The notes beneath the pieces were generated by a model. The model saw only the letters and a program-made list of their open reading frames with translations, made no database searches and was not told the DNA's origin. From positions 19,104,565 to 19,168,564 of the forward strand of contig OY987228.1 of assembly GCA_963920705.1 (NCBI GenBank): 64,000 nucleotides of DNA, read 5' to 3'. Made by a program: the position numbers and the translations under genes. Source of the DNA: Odiellus spinosus. Its lineage: Eukaryota > Arthropoda > Arachnida > Opiliones > Phalangiidae. Shown here piece by piece: positions 12,367 to 26,000 of the stretch (its first letter is position 1; every line of letters starts with the position of its first letter).

Positions 12367-13808
12367 GTAAGTGATTTTATTATAGTTATTGTTTATTTAT
12401 AGTTAAATAGCTGCAAATTAACTGATCAAAGTGGCTTTTTGATAACTCGTTAAGATCAAGTGACTAACCCGGTTTCGTGATCGACTATTGAATTAATATA
12501 TTTCAAAATAACAAAACTATACCTTTATTTGGAAATCACCCATGTAGATCTATTTCTGACCAAAATTGATGTTTTATTTTTTACGGTATGTTTCTATCCT
12601 AAAAACAGTTTAACTCGAAGTTCTCGAACACAGGTTTTTTGGTCCCCTTTTGATCAAATCTTTTCACACTTCCTTTAAAGTCAACGCAAGAATGAAAGTT
12701 GAATAAAGTGTAAGGCTTAGTAAGCGTGTTTGTAAGATGTTTCAAATCCTATACTTTTCTCCTTTCATTGACGAATAACTTCATTCGTTGCAGTAATAGA
12801 AATATTTGGCTCTAGAAAAGAGAGGGCGGTCAAATTATTAATTTTATCCGTAGCAGAAAAGTTTCCTCTTCCCGACCGACTGAATATTATTAAGATAGAC
12901 GCGAAATCGTGGGCCGTTTGACATTTGAGTTAAAGCTCAGAGTCCTTTTGTCCTCGGCCACCGCGTACCATTACTACAATTACAATTTTGCTCGTTAAAC
13001 AAGACCCTGGAATCGGTGCTTTTCTCCACGCACCCTTCTCTCATTTCTGTTAAGGCTTAAACTACGCGACCTTTTTTTTTATTTTCCCCTTTTAAAAGGA
13101 AAAATGGTGTAGTCCGAGCGCGCTATTACGGAAGAGAGAGTCGCGTCCTAAATGTTTAATCACTTTGTCGATAACGAAACTAGAATTGGGTTTGTTCCTT
13201 TTCATTAATCTTTATTAATGGTGTATTTGCGCGCACCCCTTTTTTCCCCGCCATCACTGCGCTTCCTTTAGTTACACACAGCGTACGTATACAAAGACCT
13301 TTAAAATCCGCTGATTGTGTTTATAGAGAGAGAGAGGCTATTGGAACGAAACTATAAGCCCTTTTTCATTTATCTTTCATTATTCAATCGGTTGTTTATC
13401 TTTTTATAAACAACCTTATTTTAAACGGAAATAAAACTCTGTAATCTTTTATACGACGCTTAGCAGTGTACTGTATATCTCAAGTCCACAACTATTTTGT
13501 TTCACTATTTATAAAACTTGTATTCTTTCAGTATTGGTATTGCATGAGCATCTTTGTTCTTATTGAAGAAGTACTGGGGTCATAGGTCTATAAACAATTT
13601 TTTTAGATTATAATTTGAAATGGTAGAGTTCGAAAAAAAAATTGTTTGGACCACTCCAAGTTTGATTAATGGCCATAAAATTCTCCGTGTTAAATCCTGT
13701 AGATTATCGACGATTTCATTGATTATAATTGAATATACCTGTAATGTATGAGCCCATTAATCTATAGGTTGATTATGAAGGAAGATGATATTAGATCTTA
13801 CTGGCACA

Positions 13809-13813
<5 letters not shown>

Positions 13814-13839
<26 letters not shown>

Positions 13840-13849
13840 CTTGAAAATG
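13814..13849 (+). repeat. T36 homopolymer
   Basis: A 36-base T run in putative intron 1. It could be the poly(A) tail of a minus-strand retroposed sequence, but no gene body is recognised beside it. Confidence 0.9.
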
Positions 13850-15109
13850 AAATTCACGTATTTGGCGGGAGATCAATTTTACGAGGCCCGAATTGAGCCG
13901 GGTTGTGGGAACTATTCTTTGGAATAATTAATTTATCCCCTCTCAACATCATTCAAAGACCGTTTCGTTACTAGAAACGCTTGTCAGCTTGATGCGTGTC
14001 AGTGTGTCAGTTGAAAGACTGCTATATAATTTAGCAACTTCTTAGCCCCTAATTTAATGAAATTAAGCCTAATTATTTCCGAAAATGTGTTCTTGTTCAA
14101 CCAGAGAGATGGAAAACGAACTATAACCACCATATTTTATAAAAACTTTGAATATACGTGGATATATTTATTTTTTTAAATAATAAAAAAAAAATCCACG
14201 TCTTAAATCACCAAGCCTTAAAAGAATATAACTTAAATTTTCTCAAAGTGCCTTTAAGGATATTAGTTTTTTCTTACGCGTATACCAGGGTGGTATATAA
14301 CAGCAACTCGCGCCTTTTCTTGGTATTTATTTTAAAGACTGGGTATAGAGCGAAAAATATTCCATCATACGTACTATATTTCTAACACAAAGAGTCCGCT
14401 TTAGAGCTTTATGGTCAGTTCAAAGGGAAAAGGTTGTATCATTCTTCTTACCGAAGGCTATTAGATAAGACTTTTTTTCGTCTTAGATACTCGAATTTAT
14501 CTCCGAGATTCTTCTTTACCCGGCCATCGTACGAAAGATGAGTGGGTGAGAGTGTCTCGTGTTTTAGCTTGCCAAGCTGGAATAAAGCGGAAATTTCGAA
14601 TTGAGAGGATAGCTAGGGGTACGTAAGAGTGAGAGCGAAAGTAAGAGGCGGAGACGTTTTTACCATGTTATTGCTCCTTCACCCTTTCCTCTCGATCATC
14701 GAGGAAAGAGCAAAAATTTCGAGATCCGCGAGCTTTCTTCCGGAATAGTTTCCATCTACTTTGATATATATAAGCGCGCGAGAGTAGCGCGAGCAAACTT
14801 CTTTATCTTTGTTCCTCGGGATGGTGACATTACAACCACGTTTGAAATACGAAGAATGTTTAAAGGGTAGCCCTAAAAGGAAAGCCAAGAGATTCTTATT
14901 CGATTATAATCTCTTAAAGGACAGAACACTTTGAAAATATTTGATTACAAGATATATTAATATCATTTATTACATGTTTTATACTCCGAGCAGACAATCA
15001 ACCAATGTCATTGAAACTTAATTTTCGAGATACGTCTAGATTTTTTTTTTTTAATTAGCGCGACAGTAAAAATATTAACTATGAAATAATTGGCATCCGC
15101 TTCAACCCA

Positions 15110-15205
15110 GAGATATAAAACTTGAAACGTATTATGACATTGAGACTAAAAAATATAATCCATAGGCATTGGGGAAAAAAAAATGGTGACAGCCTCATTT
15201 TAAAA
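15110..15205 (+). repeat. Dispersed repeat J, copy 1
   Basis: Shares TCCATAGGCATT and AATGGT(G/A)ACAGCC with 37845-37935. A third partial copy is inverted near 3777-3798 (GAGGCTGTCACCATTTTT). Confidence 0.6.
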
Positions 15206-15239
15206 TCGCGTCGTTTTAGAAGTGTAATATAGGTTTTAA

Positions 15240-15572
15240 CAGAAGCCGATGAAACCCTCCTTTGAAGTCTATTACTCCCGGGTCTTGTCTACCCCTCTCT
15301 GTATGGGTTATTCTCAAAAGGCGCGATCCGTACGCCTCCTAACGGTAGATGTTTTCGGAGCGGGAGCTCGTCGAGCGAATATCTCTAGCAGCCTTGGAGT
15401 TCGTCCAAAAAACGTCGTCGTTTGTGGAGAGAATTTCCAATTTTCCGTAGACAGGGGGGATTAAGTAGGACCCCTTCTAACTCGTAAAATTGGGAATTTT
15501 ACCCATACAGAGAGGAGCGCTATATGGAACATTGGAGTAGTAGACTTCAAAGGAGGGTTTCATCGGCTTCTG
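15240..15572 (+). mobile_element. Family A MITE, copy 3
   Basis: 333 bp, perfect 7-bp duplication GTTTTAA. It lies in putative intron 1 and is the same subfamily as copy 2, differing by small indels. Confidence 0.93.
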
Positions 15573-16204
15573 GTTTTAATAGTATGAAAAAAGGTTATAG
15601 GTCTTTAACAGTAAATTAATAAGTTCATAAAATTATAAAGATTCATTCAGTTTTGAATTATGGGACGAAGAATCCATATCAAACTTCCATTTTCATCCTT
15701 CCTTTTAAGTAGAAAAAGGTGAGATTTTTCTCCCTCGCCTTTTTGAATTGCAGAATCTCTCTTTTCTTGGTCAAAATTGCAAAAATAGTTTAAATATTTT
15801 GTGTCCTAAATTTTTTGAAATGCAAATGTTCTTGGCACTATTACTAAAAGTGAACATCACCTGAGAACTGAGACCAGAGGAAGCGCAACTTTTAGTAGTG
15901 TTCTAAGGTCGAGAAAAACTTTAATTCTGTTTAATAATAAAGTTAGGACTATATATTCGAAGGTTACGACACGTACGAAACTACTAGGACACATGCTGCA
16001 AGTACATTTAGGTTATATCAGTATATATGCTTATTTTGTCAAAGTAATATACAGTTTGAAAAATATCCCCTTTGAATTTTTTAAATAATTTAAAGGAATT
16101 GCACTTATTTAAAGGAAAAGATTAAATAATTTGACCTTTATTACAATTGGGTATTAAAAGTTTCTGAGACTTTATTTACGCCATTAGACGTCATCAGTTT
16201 TGAT

Positions 16205-16665
16205 TGTTAAGGGGGTGCTCCGTAAACTAGTACACTACACCCCCGCCAATCCGTGCGGCTGCATCATTTGTCCCTAAAGTGCCGCACTCGAAACCGTGCC
16301 CGGAACGGGTAACAAGGCCAAAAAGCGGGAACCGAAGAACCCCAGACCAGTGCTCCCGCACACACGTGTGGAGGCTAAGGCAGCAGAAGGAAAGGTATAT
16401 GGCTTGGCGACCAGAACCCACACAGCAGTGCCATACGGCCTCCGTAATGTAACCGTGACCCAACAAGACCGACTCAAAGGCAGAGGGAGCTGTCAGGGCC
16501 CAGTTCGGGCCCTGCGAGTCGGCCGGGTGTGGGCGAGACGGCCGTGTTCCAATTCGCGGAACTAGGACGGATCCTAGAACTCGGGCCCCCTCACCACGAC
16601 AAGGATGGAACACTACCCCCACCCTGCGCACGGACAGGTGGGGGGGGGAGGGGGGCCATTATACG
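16205..16665. other. GC-rich block of unknown origin
   Basis: About 460 bases with markedly higher GC than the AT-rich flanks and sharp edges. Overlapping open frames occur on both strands, the longest 134 codons on the minus strand (16227-16631), but none matches a family I recognise. The composition and abrupt edges suggest an inserted fragment, perhaps a 5'-truncated non-LTR retroelement or SINE. A CpG-rich regulatory segment near exon 2 is the alternative. Confidence 0.45.
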
Positions 16666-16937
16666 TCAGAGTACACCTCTTTCTCATTGGATCTACGTAT
16701 GCAAAAATTGGCAATATTGTTGATGGATTTCCAAAATAGATAGAGGCTCTCACGCCATCTGTAATTGAATCATTATATTACGAAAAAAGTCGCGACTTTA
16801 TTATTATTGCAATATTAATATGCTTACTATTTTGGTTTTTCTTGGAAAGGGGAGGCAAAATTTGACGTTACACCACTGTCGTTATCACAAAATTAGTTTT
16901 TTTTTAATCATCTATAATTTTCTTCTCCCAATTGTAG

Positions 16938-17077
16938 ATTCCTATCAAGGTCCGAACGAAAAACGACTCCTCAACGACCTACTCGGCAATTACAATGTTC
17001 TAGAAAGACCAGTGGCAAACGAATCAGAGCCCCTTATACTCAGTTTCGGTTTAACTCTACAACAAATCATCGACGTG
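16938..17077 (+). CDS. nAChRalpha6: nAChR exon 2: N-terminal helix and start of ligand-binding domain
   Basis: The exon encodes about 46 residues from (D)[18 protein letters not shown] through [11 protein letters not shown] to LTLQQIIDV. This is the amphipathic N-terminal helix and first beta strand of the extracellular domain. NES in VANESEP is an N-glycosylation sequon conserved in this family. The acceptor TTGTAG follows a pyrimidine tract, and the donor is GTG|GTAAGT. The exon enters in phase 1 and leaves in phase 0. The open frame also extends unspliced back to an ATG at 16820. That extension contains a hydrophobic stretch (ISFFLIIYNFLLPIV) and could be an alternative N-terminus, although it coincides with the polypyrimidine tract and is more likely intronic. 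Confidence 0.92.
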
Positions 17078-20000
17078 GTAAGTCTTTTTTAATTTACCGT
17101 CCGAGCTTACACCTATAAATACCCTGTATACGTCTACGATGATACATCATCAGTCCTCTCGCGGAGTTTCCTTATCGCCTTAATTACCGAGATTAGTTCT
17201 ATACTGGATTTAAAAAGAAAATCAAGCGAAAATTTGCGAGCGTATACGTGAAAAATAGATATATGCCAAAACTTCCATATATATCTAAGCCTAAAAATTA
17301 CTCTTTGTTAAGAATTCCGCCATCGGGGTTACTGAGAGACTTTTAGAGGCTGGAGTTTGTGACAAGCTAATTTGGTAAATAATTAACCCTTTTTGGGAAG
17401 CCCGCGGGAGCTCGGTTTTATACCTGATTAATGGGAAACCGATACACTCGGAGTCCTTTTTTCTCTAGTGGTGCGTTTTCATCTCTGTATAAGAGTGCAT
17501 TTTCATCATTGCTTAGAGCTTTTATAAGTTTACCAGAGTACTTCTCTGGTCAAGAAAAAAAAATTGTTCAATAAGTGCTATTCGTAATTATCGCAACGTG
17601 ATTGGAGTATTGAAACTGAAATGATGAAATGTAGATTAGCCAAAGATTAATCAATCAGGGAGATATGAGGGCTAAATATATTCGAAATTTAATTATAAAT
17701 TATTTAAATTAAGTCATAAGGGAAATATTGGCCTCGGATCAAAATTTAATATGTTCCGAGGAATGGCTGAAATTCACTGACGTCAGGAAACGAGTAACGT
17801 TTTAAATAACGTCTCTTGTTACTTTAGAACCAATCGTCTCCACTGAAACATTCATATACAGTTATACCTGTATATTGTCTGAATAACTTTCTTATCGATG
17901 TCCCCCCCCCCCCTTGCAGGAGAGACCTATGCAACTCAATAAAATTTCCCACATGTCTTTCTCGGTCAGACGTCGCCAACGTCTGATTTATTTTCGTCGA
18001 GGGGTTGATCACTCCTTGTTAATCGGTGTACACGCCTGTAGTTTTGACTGTACTAAAGTTATTAAATAACTGATTACGCATTTAGTACTGCCAAAGGCTG
18101 TAATCATTTCAGTAATCGCGTAATTAGTGTACAGATTTTAGGAAAGTGGTTACCCCCTCGATTTTCGTTGTCATAGGTGTGAAAAAACGCCCGTGTTTGC
18201 GGTAAACAATTTTCTACTCCGGAATATTAAGTTCTCTCCTCCAAGGTCCCATCTATTTAAGATATAAGAGACCATAATCATGAAAACGCGCCATAACTGG
18301 TTTTGAATCTGTGGTTGGATCCTTTTTATAGTTGCCTCGCGACCAAACACCGGATGAGGCGCCCACCTATTGTCCGAGCGTCTAAAAAATTACCCTACGA
18401 TCAGAGCCGATAAAGAAATAAATGGCTCTTCTCATCCGCCCCTGTACTTTCTATTTTTTAACCTAAACGTATTTTGCAAGTCAATGGGTAGGGACACGAG
18501 ACGAGTTTTTCCTATAGAATAGGAAATACATTCTTTTTTATCGCTCTCAGCTCTGCAATCCTCCCCCCTCCCCACGGAGTTAATTTAAACAGATTGAGTT
18601 TTAAATACCTCTTGAAAGGGGACTCCCCGCCAATTTTTTTTCTATTGTATGAAAAGTACGGATTATGGCGCATCTCTTAGATTTGGGTGATTGGATAATC
18701 CGTCATTTTTTTTCTACCCTATCGGTGATAGTGCGGGGGTGTAAATAGGATATTGTAATTTAAAACTGATGATTTCCTAGAATGTGTTTGAGATCTTGGA
18801 GATAAAAATATAGATTTAATTATAGATTAAATTTGTTTAAAAGACCGGCGCCATGCTAAACATTTTTTATTTATTTTTTTATTTTGATGATGGTTAAATG
18901 GAAGGGAACAGCTTTTGAATTTATTTTCGGAATCACCATATTAATTTTTTCGCAATTATTAGACACGTTTTAGGTGTTTAAATGAATTTCTAAAGTTTGG
19001 TTAAGTTTTGAAATAAACGCGAAATCTCTTTTTGCTTTTACATACATAATTTATCGTAATTTTAATATTGGCGCTAGAAATATAATTTCAATTTGAATTA
19101 TACCATTATAATTATTTTTAGGTGAATTATTCCTTTGAAAATTCAAATTATCGGAGTTTTATGTATTTTATTGCTAGTTACTTTAGCTATTACGTCTGAA
19201 AGTTTTTCGATAAATAAGTATTCGGAGAATAAAACCAATATACCTTTTGACCTTTTCTTTTTATATATTTATGGAATTCTAGAATAATATCCAAATTTTT
19301 AGCTTCTGTCGCTATAATATATGATAGAATTTCGGTTGAAAATTCTCTTACATGGAGATATAAAAAAAAGCGTATCCAAATTTGGATTTCTATTATTTTT
19401 CGACCTCTATTTCGTACCCAATTTCGTGGAAACGTCGCCTTTAGAGACAGCGGAGGTGGTCTATACGTACTATATCTAAAAGGATAAACAAAAACAAGAC
19501 TATGGTTAAATCAAAATTCGTATGTAGAAAAAACCCCCCGAGGAGTAAATTCTTTTCCTTGTTTTCCCAGAGTTTAGGCAAAAATTCAAATTGAAATCAG
19601 TTCCACCTGGTCTTTTTCCATTCCAATCGATCCGTTTGCTTCCCTATATAGTTTTTTTTTTTTTTCTTCTTCTTCTTCTAGGCCGTTGTTTTTATTTGTT
19701 GGCAAAGAAGGGAGAAAGTTTTCATCTTTTTTTTTTTTTTTGTTTCTCGCCAGACGTTCTGTTTGTTTTTCGGGTTTTCTTAATCCTTTTGAAAGCTAAG
19801 CCCCGCAGGCCCTTTTTATTTTTATTTTCGAGAGTTAGCGAGAGTTAGAGAGAGTGAAGACTATATGTTATATGCTAAAGGAAAAAAAAAAAAAAACTTT
19901 AGTCAATTGAGTGCTTTGGGGAGCTTAAAATCGAATACAACTTCAACCTATTTGACCTTCCGGAAGTCCCGATAGGGGGGAGTGTTTTTAACAAAACTTT

Positions 20001-23000
20001 CCTAAAACGCGCGAGGATTGAAGGGTTATAAGTTGGTTGAAGGGAATTCACTGGAAATTGATTCTAAATCACTTTCTAAACGGGATCTGAAAAGTTTTAG
20101 AGTTTTAGGTATATATATATACGTATATGAGTAATGTCTAGGAGAGTTTTGCCTTTTCAATCGAAATCTACGCGTTGTACCGAAAAAACAAGTGATTGAA
20201 TGATACACGACGTTGTTTTCTAAAGTGACGCTACAGCTGCTAGAAATTTTGGACTAGGAGAAGGGAAAAAAAAACCTTCTTTCCCCAAAAAAACTCACCC
20301 GAAAAAAAAAAAAGGATACTTGGAAGAACGAAGCGTACGAGAAATGAGCTTTCTCTGAAAGCATCTGGAGTGGGCCATTTGTCGATGGCTTATACCGCTT
20401 ATACTTGCCTTTTTTGGGGGGGTCCCTTTTGCCTCTCTTCTTCTTATTCTTCTTTAAACCCCTCTTACTTTCGGTCTTTGATACGTTTTCGCTATAAATC
20501 GTATGGGGTGTCTAAAAAGCCGAAGCAAATTGACCGCTCTTCTTTTCCTATCTGTTTTCGAGCTAAGCCTTTGCACTGATTTTTTTTTCTTCTTCTTTAC
20601 TACTACACCCCCGCCCTGTAAGATCTTTACATTCTATCTCAAAAAAGAAAGATTAATATATTGAATCGTAACTGTAATTTTATTTCCCTCGAATGTTTAC
20701 TTTAAATTGTTCTTAGACACGGAGATGACATTTGCTTTCTGACGTTTTTAAGGTGAATCATTAAGCCTTTTTTTGATCTGGGAATCACTTTAGATACGAT
20801 TGTCTCGGCCTCTATGTTAATTAGAATTATTTAAATACTTTATAATTATACGGATTCCATATTAGAGAATTTTTTTAGACGTATAAATTCCAATCTGACG
20901 AATTCAGTTTTTACGTTAGTGAATTTAAATATCTTATTTTATAAACCTTTTCTTCAGTTCCTTTCAATCCTTCGAGGTTAAGTTAGGTTGGTAAATATGC
21001 CTTTATTGAAAATTAAATAATTAACTCTTTTAGACGACACAAAATTTTGTGTTCACCAAAGGCGTAGCGCTAGAGGAGTAAAGTCTGCTGGTAGGGTTAG
21101 AATATTTTTTTGGGAATCCCTATACCAATTTCAGCCATGCGTAGTGAACGGGGGCCCCGCTACTTGGTTCAATGTTATTGGGCTCGTATTTCATCGCCAA
21201 GACACTGGTAAAGTGACATTGATTCATGGCGAAACCAATTATTCGCTAACTGACCCCAAATGAACATTGGTAAAACCAAAATTGTATTTAATTATTATTC
21301 CGTGTCCAGGCGCGTGTTAGTTAAGTTTCTACCTCATCCTTTACCGTGGGAGAAATCGGAGGCGGTGTTATTTCTTTGCTATGTATGTTTCGTTATTCGC
21401 GTCACGAAGACTTAAATTGGGGTAAGGAATACGATAATGTCTATTTTACTGGCGTTTAACGAGGGGAATGAAAGGCTAGATCTAAAATAATCCTTCTGTA
21501 TTTGATTAAAATTGATTTTTGGTCATACTTAGGTTGTAAACTCGCGTTAAAGCTTACCCATCAAGTTGGAGTTTATTTCTTATACCTCATATCCTACTAA
21601 GAGTGAAACGAATCTTTTTTTATAATGTATATTTTTCGTGGTTCGTTTCAAACCATCATCTTTGATGGAGAAATAAATAACGGTGGCTTTCTCATTTCGG
21701 GAATAAATTTTGTTTTTTCGGTTTGGTACCCCCTGAAAGAAAACGATTTAAAATCTTGGCCGCGATGTCGTCTGAATCGTAAATTTTTCGCCCATTTTCA
21801 TGGGTGAAATTGCCATTTCTAGCCATTAAGGTTTTTAAACGATTTCCCCATACTTTCTTTTTTACCAAGAGAGAGAGAGAGAGAGCGAACGCTTGACTTT
21901 TAACCACCTCTCTTATAGCCACGTAATGTTCGTGTGTCTCAATAGGTTTTCTCTATGTATCTTTACTGTAGTTTATAATGGTGTACTTCTTTTTTAAATA
22001 AGCCATTTGGTACCCTTAAAATTTACAGCTAGAAGTCACGTAATTTAAAGGGATTTTGAAGTCAAACAACAGTTTATTTTATCAATTTTGGTTTCTTCAA
22101 AAAAGGGTTAAATTTATTATAAAAAATGCATAAACATGGATTAAAATACAATCCATTAAAAGTTTTAAAGTAGGCTTAGCTGGGATCAACCGGTAAATTT
22201 GAAAACTAATAAATTTAGTCCAAATATTATATTGGGGAAAATGTTCAATGACTCTTTCGATGAATCTCACTGTTAAATAAGATTGAGTTCGTATATTTAA
22301 TTAAATTTTGATTAAAATAACTTATGAGACTTCATTCACCCTTTAACTACACGAAATTTATTTTTGAACAAAGCGTTTACTTTATTATTATTTTTTGTCG
22401 CTGTTTGAGAAAATTTAAGGTTTTGATGGCAATTATATTTCAGTCTTAGACACCACCATTGCGGTTAAGTTTGTTGAAATCGTCGCTAGATGGCGAGAAC
22501 CACAACTTTAGAGTATTTTGGGAAATCTGCACCGTTGGGTTCATCTGATTGGTTCGATTTATACTTGACGTACTTTCAAATTTAACCAAACTTAAGAAAT
22601 TAATTTAAACAACAAAAACGTATCTAATAATACTTAAAAATATTTCCTAATACTTTTTGACTTTTTTATAAAACAGGAGTTTAATTTTAAACTTCTATAT
22701 TTCCTTTAATACTTTAATATGATGAAGGAAATCTTCACTCTTCGCGCATTTGTGTACGGGTGGTGAAACATTTCTACAGGCGCTATATAGAAATAACATT
22801 ATTTCAGTTCATCCTAAATGGTATCTCTCGCGCAAACACAAAAGCGCTACAGTTAAAACATTTTTACAGGCGTTCATAGTAAAAACATTTTCCGAGTTGC
22901 TTAATTTTTCCAATTAGAGATAATAAAACGAATCATTCGCATACTCGGTAAGCAAATAAACAAATAAAAATTAATGGGGTTAATACAAACCTAGAAAACC

Positions 23001-26000
23001 TTAAAATATCAGGAAAAGTCAAAGTAAAAACCATGAAATATAAGGGAAATTGATTTTTAAGTAAAAACCTTGAAATGTCAGGGAAAGTCAAAGTAAACTT
23101 CTTGAAATGTCAGGGAAAGTCAAAGTAAACTTCTTGAAATGTCAGGGAAAGTCAAAGCCAAAACCATGAAATATCATGGAAAGTTAAAGCCAAAACAATG
23201 AAATATCAGACAAAGTAAAAAAAAAAAAAACATGAAATATCAGGAAAATTTAAAGTAAAAACCATGAAATATCAGGGAAAGTCAAAGCCAAAACCATGAG
23301 ATATCATGGAAATTCAAAGTAAAAAACATGAAATATCAGGGAAAGTCAAAGCCAAAACCATGAAATATCAGGGAAAGTCAAAGCCAAAACCATGAAATAT
23401 CAGGGAAAGTCAAAGCCAAAACCATGAAATATCAGGGAAAGTCAAAGCCAAAACCATGAAATATCAGGGAAAGTCAAAGCCAAAACCATGAAATATCAGG
23501 GAAATTCAAAGCCAAAACCATGAAATATCAGGGAAAGTCAAAGCCAAAACCATGAAATATCAGGGAAAGTCAAAGCCAAACCATGAAATATCAGGGAAAG
23601 TCAAAGTAAAAGCCATGAAATATAAGGAAAATTCAAAGTAAAAGCCATGAAATATCAAGCAAATTAATTTTCAACATTATACGAACCCCCAATAATGTTC
23701 ATCGCCTATTATATGAGATTATAGTGTTAATTTTTAGCGAATTTGCTAGGGTTAAGTTGGCCAATTGAAATGGGATGTTCGTCAGAGTTTTTTATATTCT
23801 TTTCATAGGATGAAAAAAATCAAATCGTTACATCCAATCTTTGGTTAAACCTGGTAAGTTATCAAAGCATCCGAGAAACGAGTGTTGGAGCTTTGAAATA
23901 ATAATGTAATTCATTTTTATTTAGAACCAATATACCAAACCAGTCGTTGTGTTTTAAACACCGAGCCGATTTTTATTTTTATGGCTTTTATTATCATTAA
24001 TTTTTTAATCCTTTTTCCTAAAATACCTCCAATTTTTATTATTTTTCACTAAACAGGCTTATTTAATAATAATAAAAAAGCCCAATTATATCCCGATGTT
24101 ATTATACACGTTTTACGTGTAAAAAAATAAATGTTTGTTGGTTTATTTATTATAATTTTAATTTAAAAAAAAATTAACGAAAGAAAAAAAATATATTTAA
24201 TTTGCACTTTCTGCTACGGTATGCGAAATGTTTTTAAATATATATATATATATATGAAAAACTACCGAAACCAAACCTTCTGAAAACAAAATAACGGTTT
24301 AAATTGAAATTCCTATTTTAATTTGGCTCCTTCAAGATTTTATTTCCCTCAACAATTTTTTTCCCTGTTTTCTCTCTTATAGGACGAAAAGAATCAGCTA
24401 TTAGTAACAAATATCTGGTTAAAATTGGTAAGTCTTAAAAAGCTAATACCCTACCTAACGATAGAGGATAAAGTCTAGTTGGAAAATTTGCATGGACTAA
24501 AACCGGGAAAAACTAAATTCGCGAACTAAAAACTATACTTTTGAAAAACGGTTTTCGGGAACTAAATATCGTACGCGAAGAAATATCGCGAAACCATCCA
24601 TAAAAGAAAAACTACTAAATCCGATAACTAAACCTGCGCAGTCTAAATTTTTCAAACTAAACTACGCAACTAAAACGGTATCTAATTAAATCACGCTATA
24701 TTTGAAAAGGATAATGCAACCTAACTAGTGACCTTTTTATCGATTCCTTATCGTTTAAATATGCCTAATCCACCAGTAAAAAAAAATTTAAAACTTACCT
24801 TGAAAATAGGCTTAGCTGGATTCATGGAGATCCTGAATTCCTTCGCATTGAAGGGTCAGCAACCAATTGAATGTTATTGGAAGATCTCACCTTAACGACG
24901 GTCATTTGCTTTTATTAGTCGCTGGCCAATCAATGCGAAGAAAATCAGGATCTCGTTGAATCCAGCTAAGCCTAATTTCCTGGTAAGTTTTAAATATTTG
25001 TTTTTTAATGTTTTACTAGTGGATTAATCCTATTAAAACGATAATGAATTGATTAAAAAATCACTTGGTGTTGGGTTGCATTCTCCCTTTAATGAGTTTA
25101 AACGAAGTAACCCAATTTCAACTGCATTTATCCTCTAAAATCAAAAGAAAAAAAAATTATATTATATCTCTTTCTATGCGTGGTAACTAATTTTGACGCA
25201 TGCTAATTAACAAATATTAATTCCAAAGATTAAATGGAATTTATAAAGCGTAATTTAAACTTTTAAACGTCATATGATCACATTTTTAAGATTTAAATAA
25301 ATTATAACAAATTTTTCAATCTTAATAAAAACAGAAGCCGATGAAACCCTCCTTTTGAAGTCTATTACTCCCTGGTCTTGTCTACCCCTCTATGTATGGG
25401 TTAGTTTCAAAAAGCGCGATTCGTACGCCTCCTAACGGTAGATATTTTCGGAGCGGGAGTTCGTCGAGCGAATATCTCTAGCAGCCTTGGAGTTCGTCAA
25501 AAAAACGTCGTCGTTTGTGGAGAGAGAGAATTTCCAATTTTCCGTAGAGGACCCCTCCGATCTCGTAAAATTGTGAATTTTACCCCATACAGATAAGAGC
25601 GCTATATCGAACATTAGAGTAGTAGACTTCGAAGGAGGGTTTCATCTACTTCTGATAAAAATTAATTTAACTTTTAATTACGGTACGGTTCATATGACCT
25701 TTAAAATAAAAAATATATTAAAAAAATTTTGGCATCATTAAATTTCCAAAAAAAAAAAGATATATAAATATTAATAAAAAAAACTATTTCACCGTTCTGC
25801 ATGTTTATCTTCTATATATTTATTCTATCTATTTATATATATACGTATATATATAAAGGTTTTTAGTCATTAAATTTTAAGCCCACGATGTAATCCACAA
25901 AAATAACCCGGTTAATTACGAGATATTAAACGTTGGGAAACGTAATTTCGCTCGCGTTAATATTTTAATACAAATAAATTGGACACTTTTATTCATAAAT

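Larger units (their letters stand above)
12367..16937 (+). other. Putative intron 1
   Basis: Non-coding if the candidate exon 1 is real, otherwise upstream sequence. It holds a 36-base T run (13814-13849), a family A MITE (15240-15572), a dispersed repeat near 15110-15205 and the GC-rich block at about 16205-16665. No coding exon with a compatible phase was found in it. Confidence 0.4.

Noticed and set aside
22991..23665. Possible CRISPR-like array
   Set aside because: The repeats are contiguous with no unique spacers, and the context is an animal intron; it is a minisatellite.
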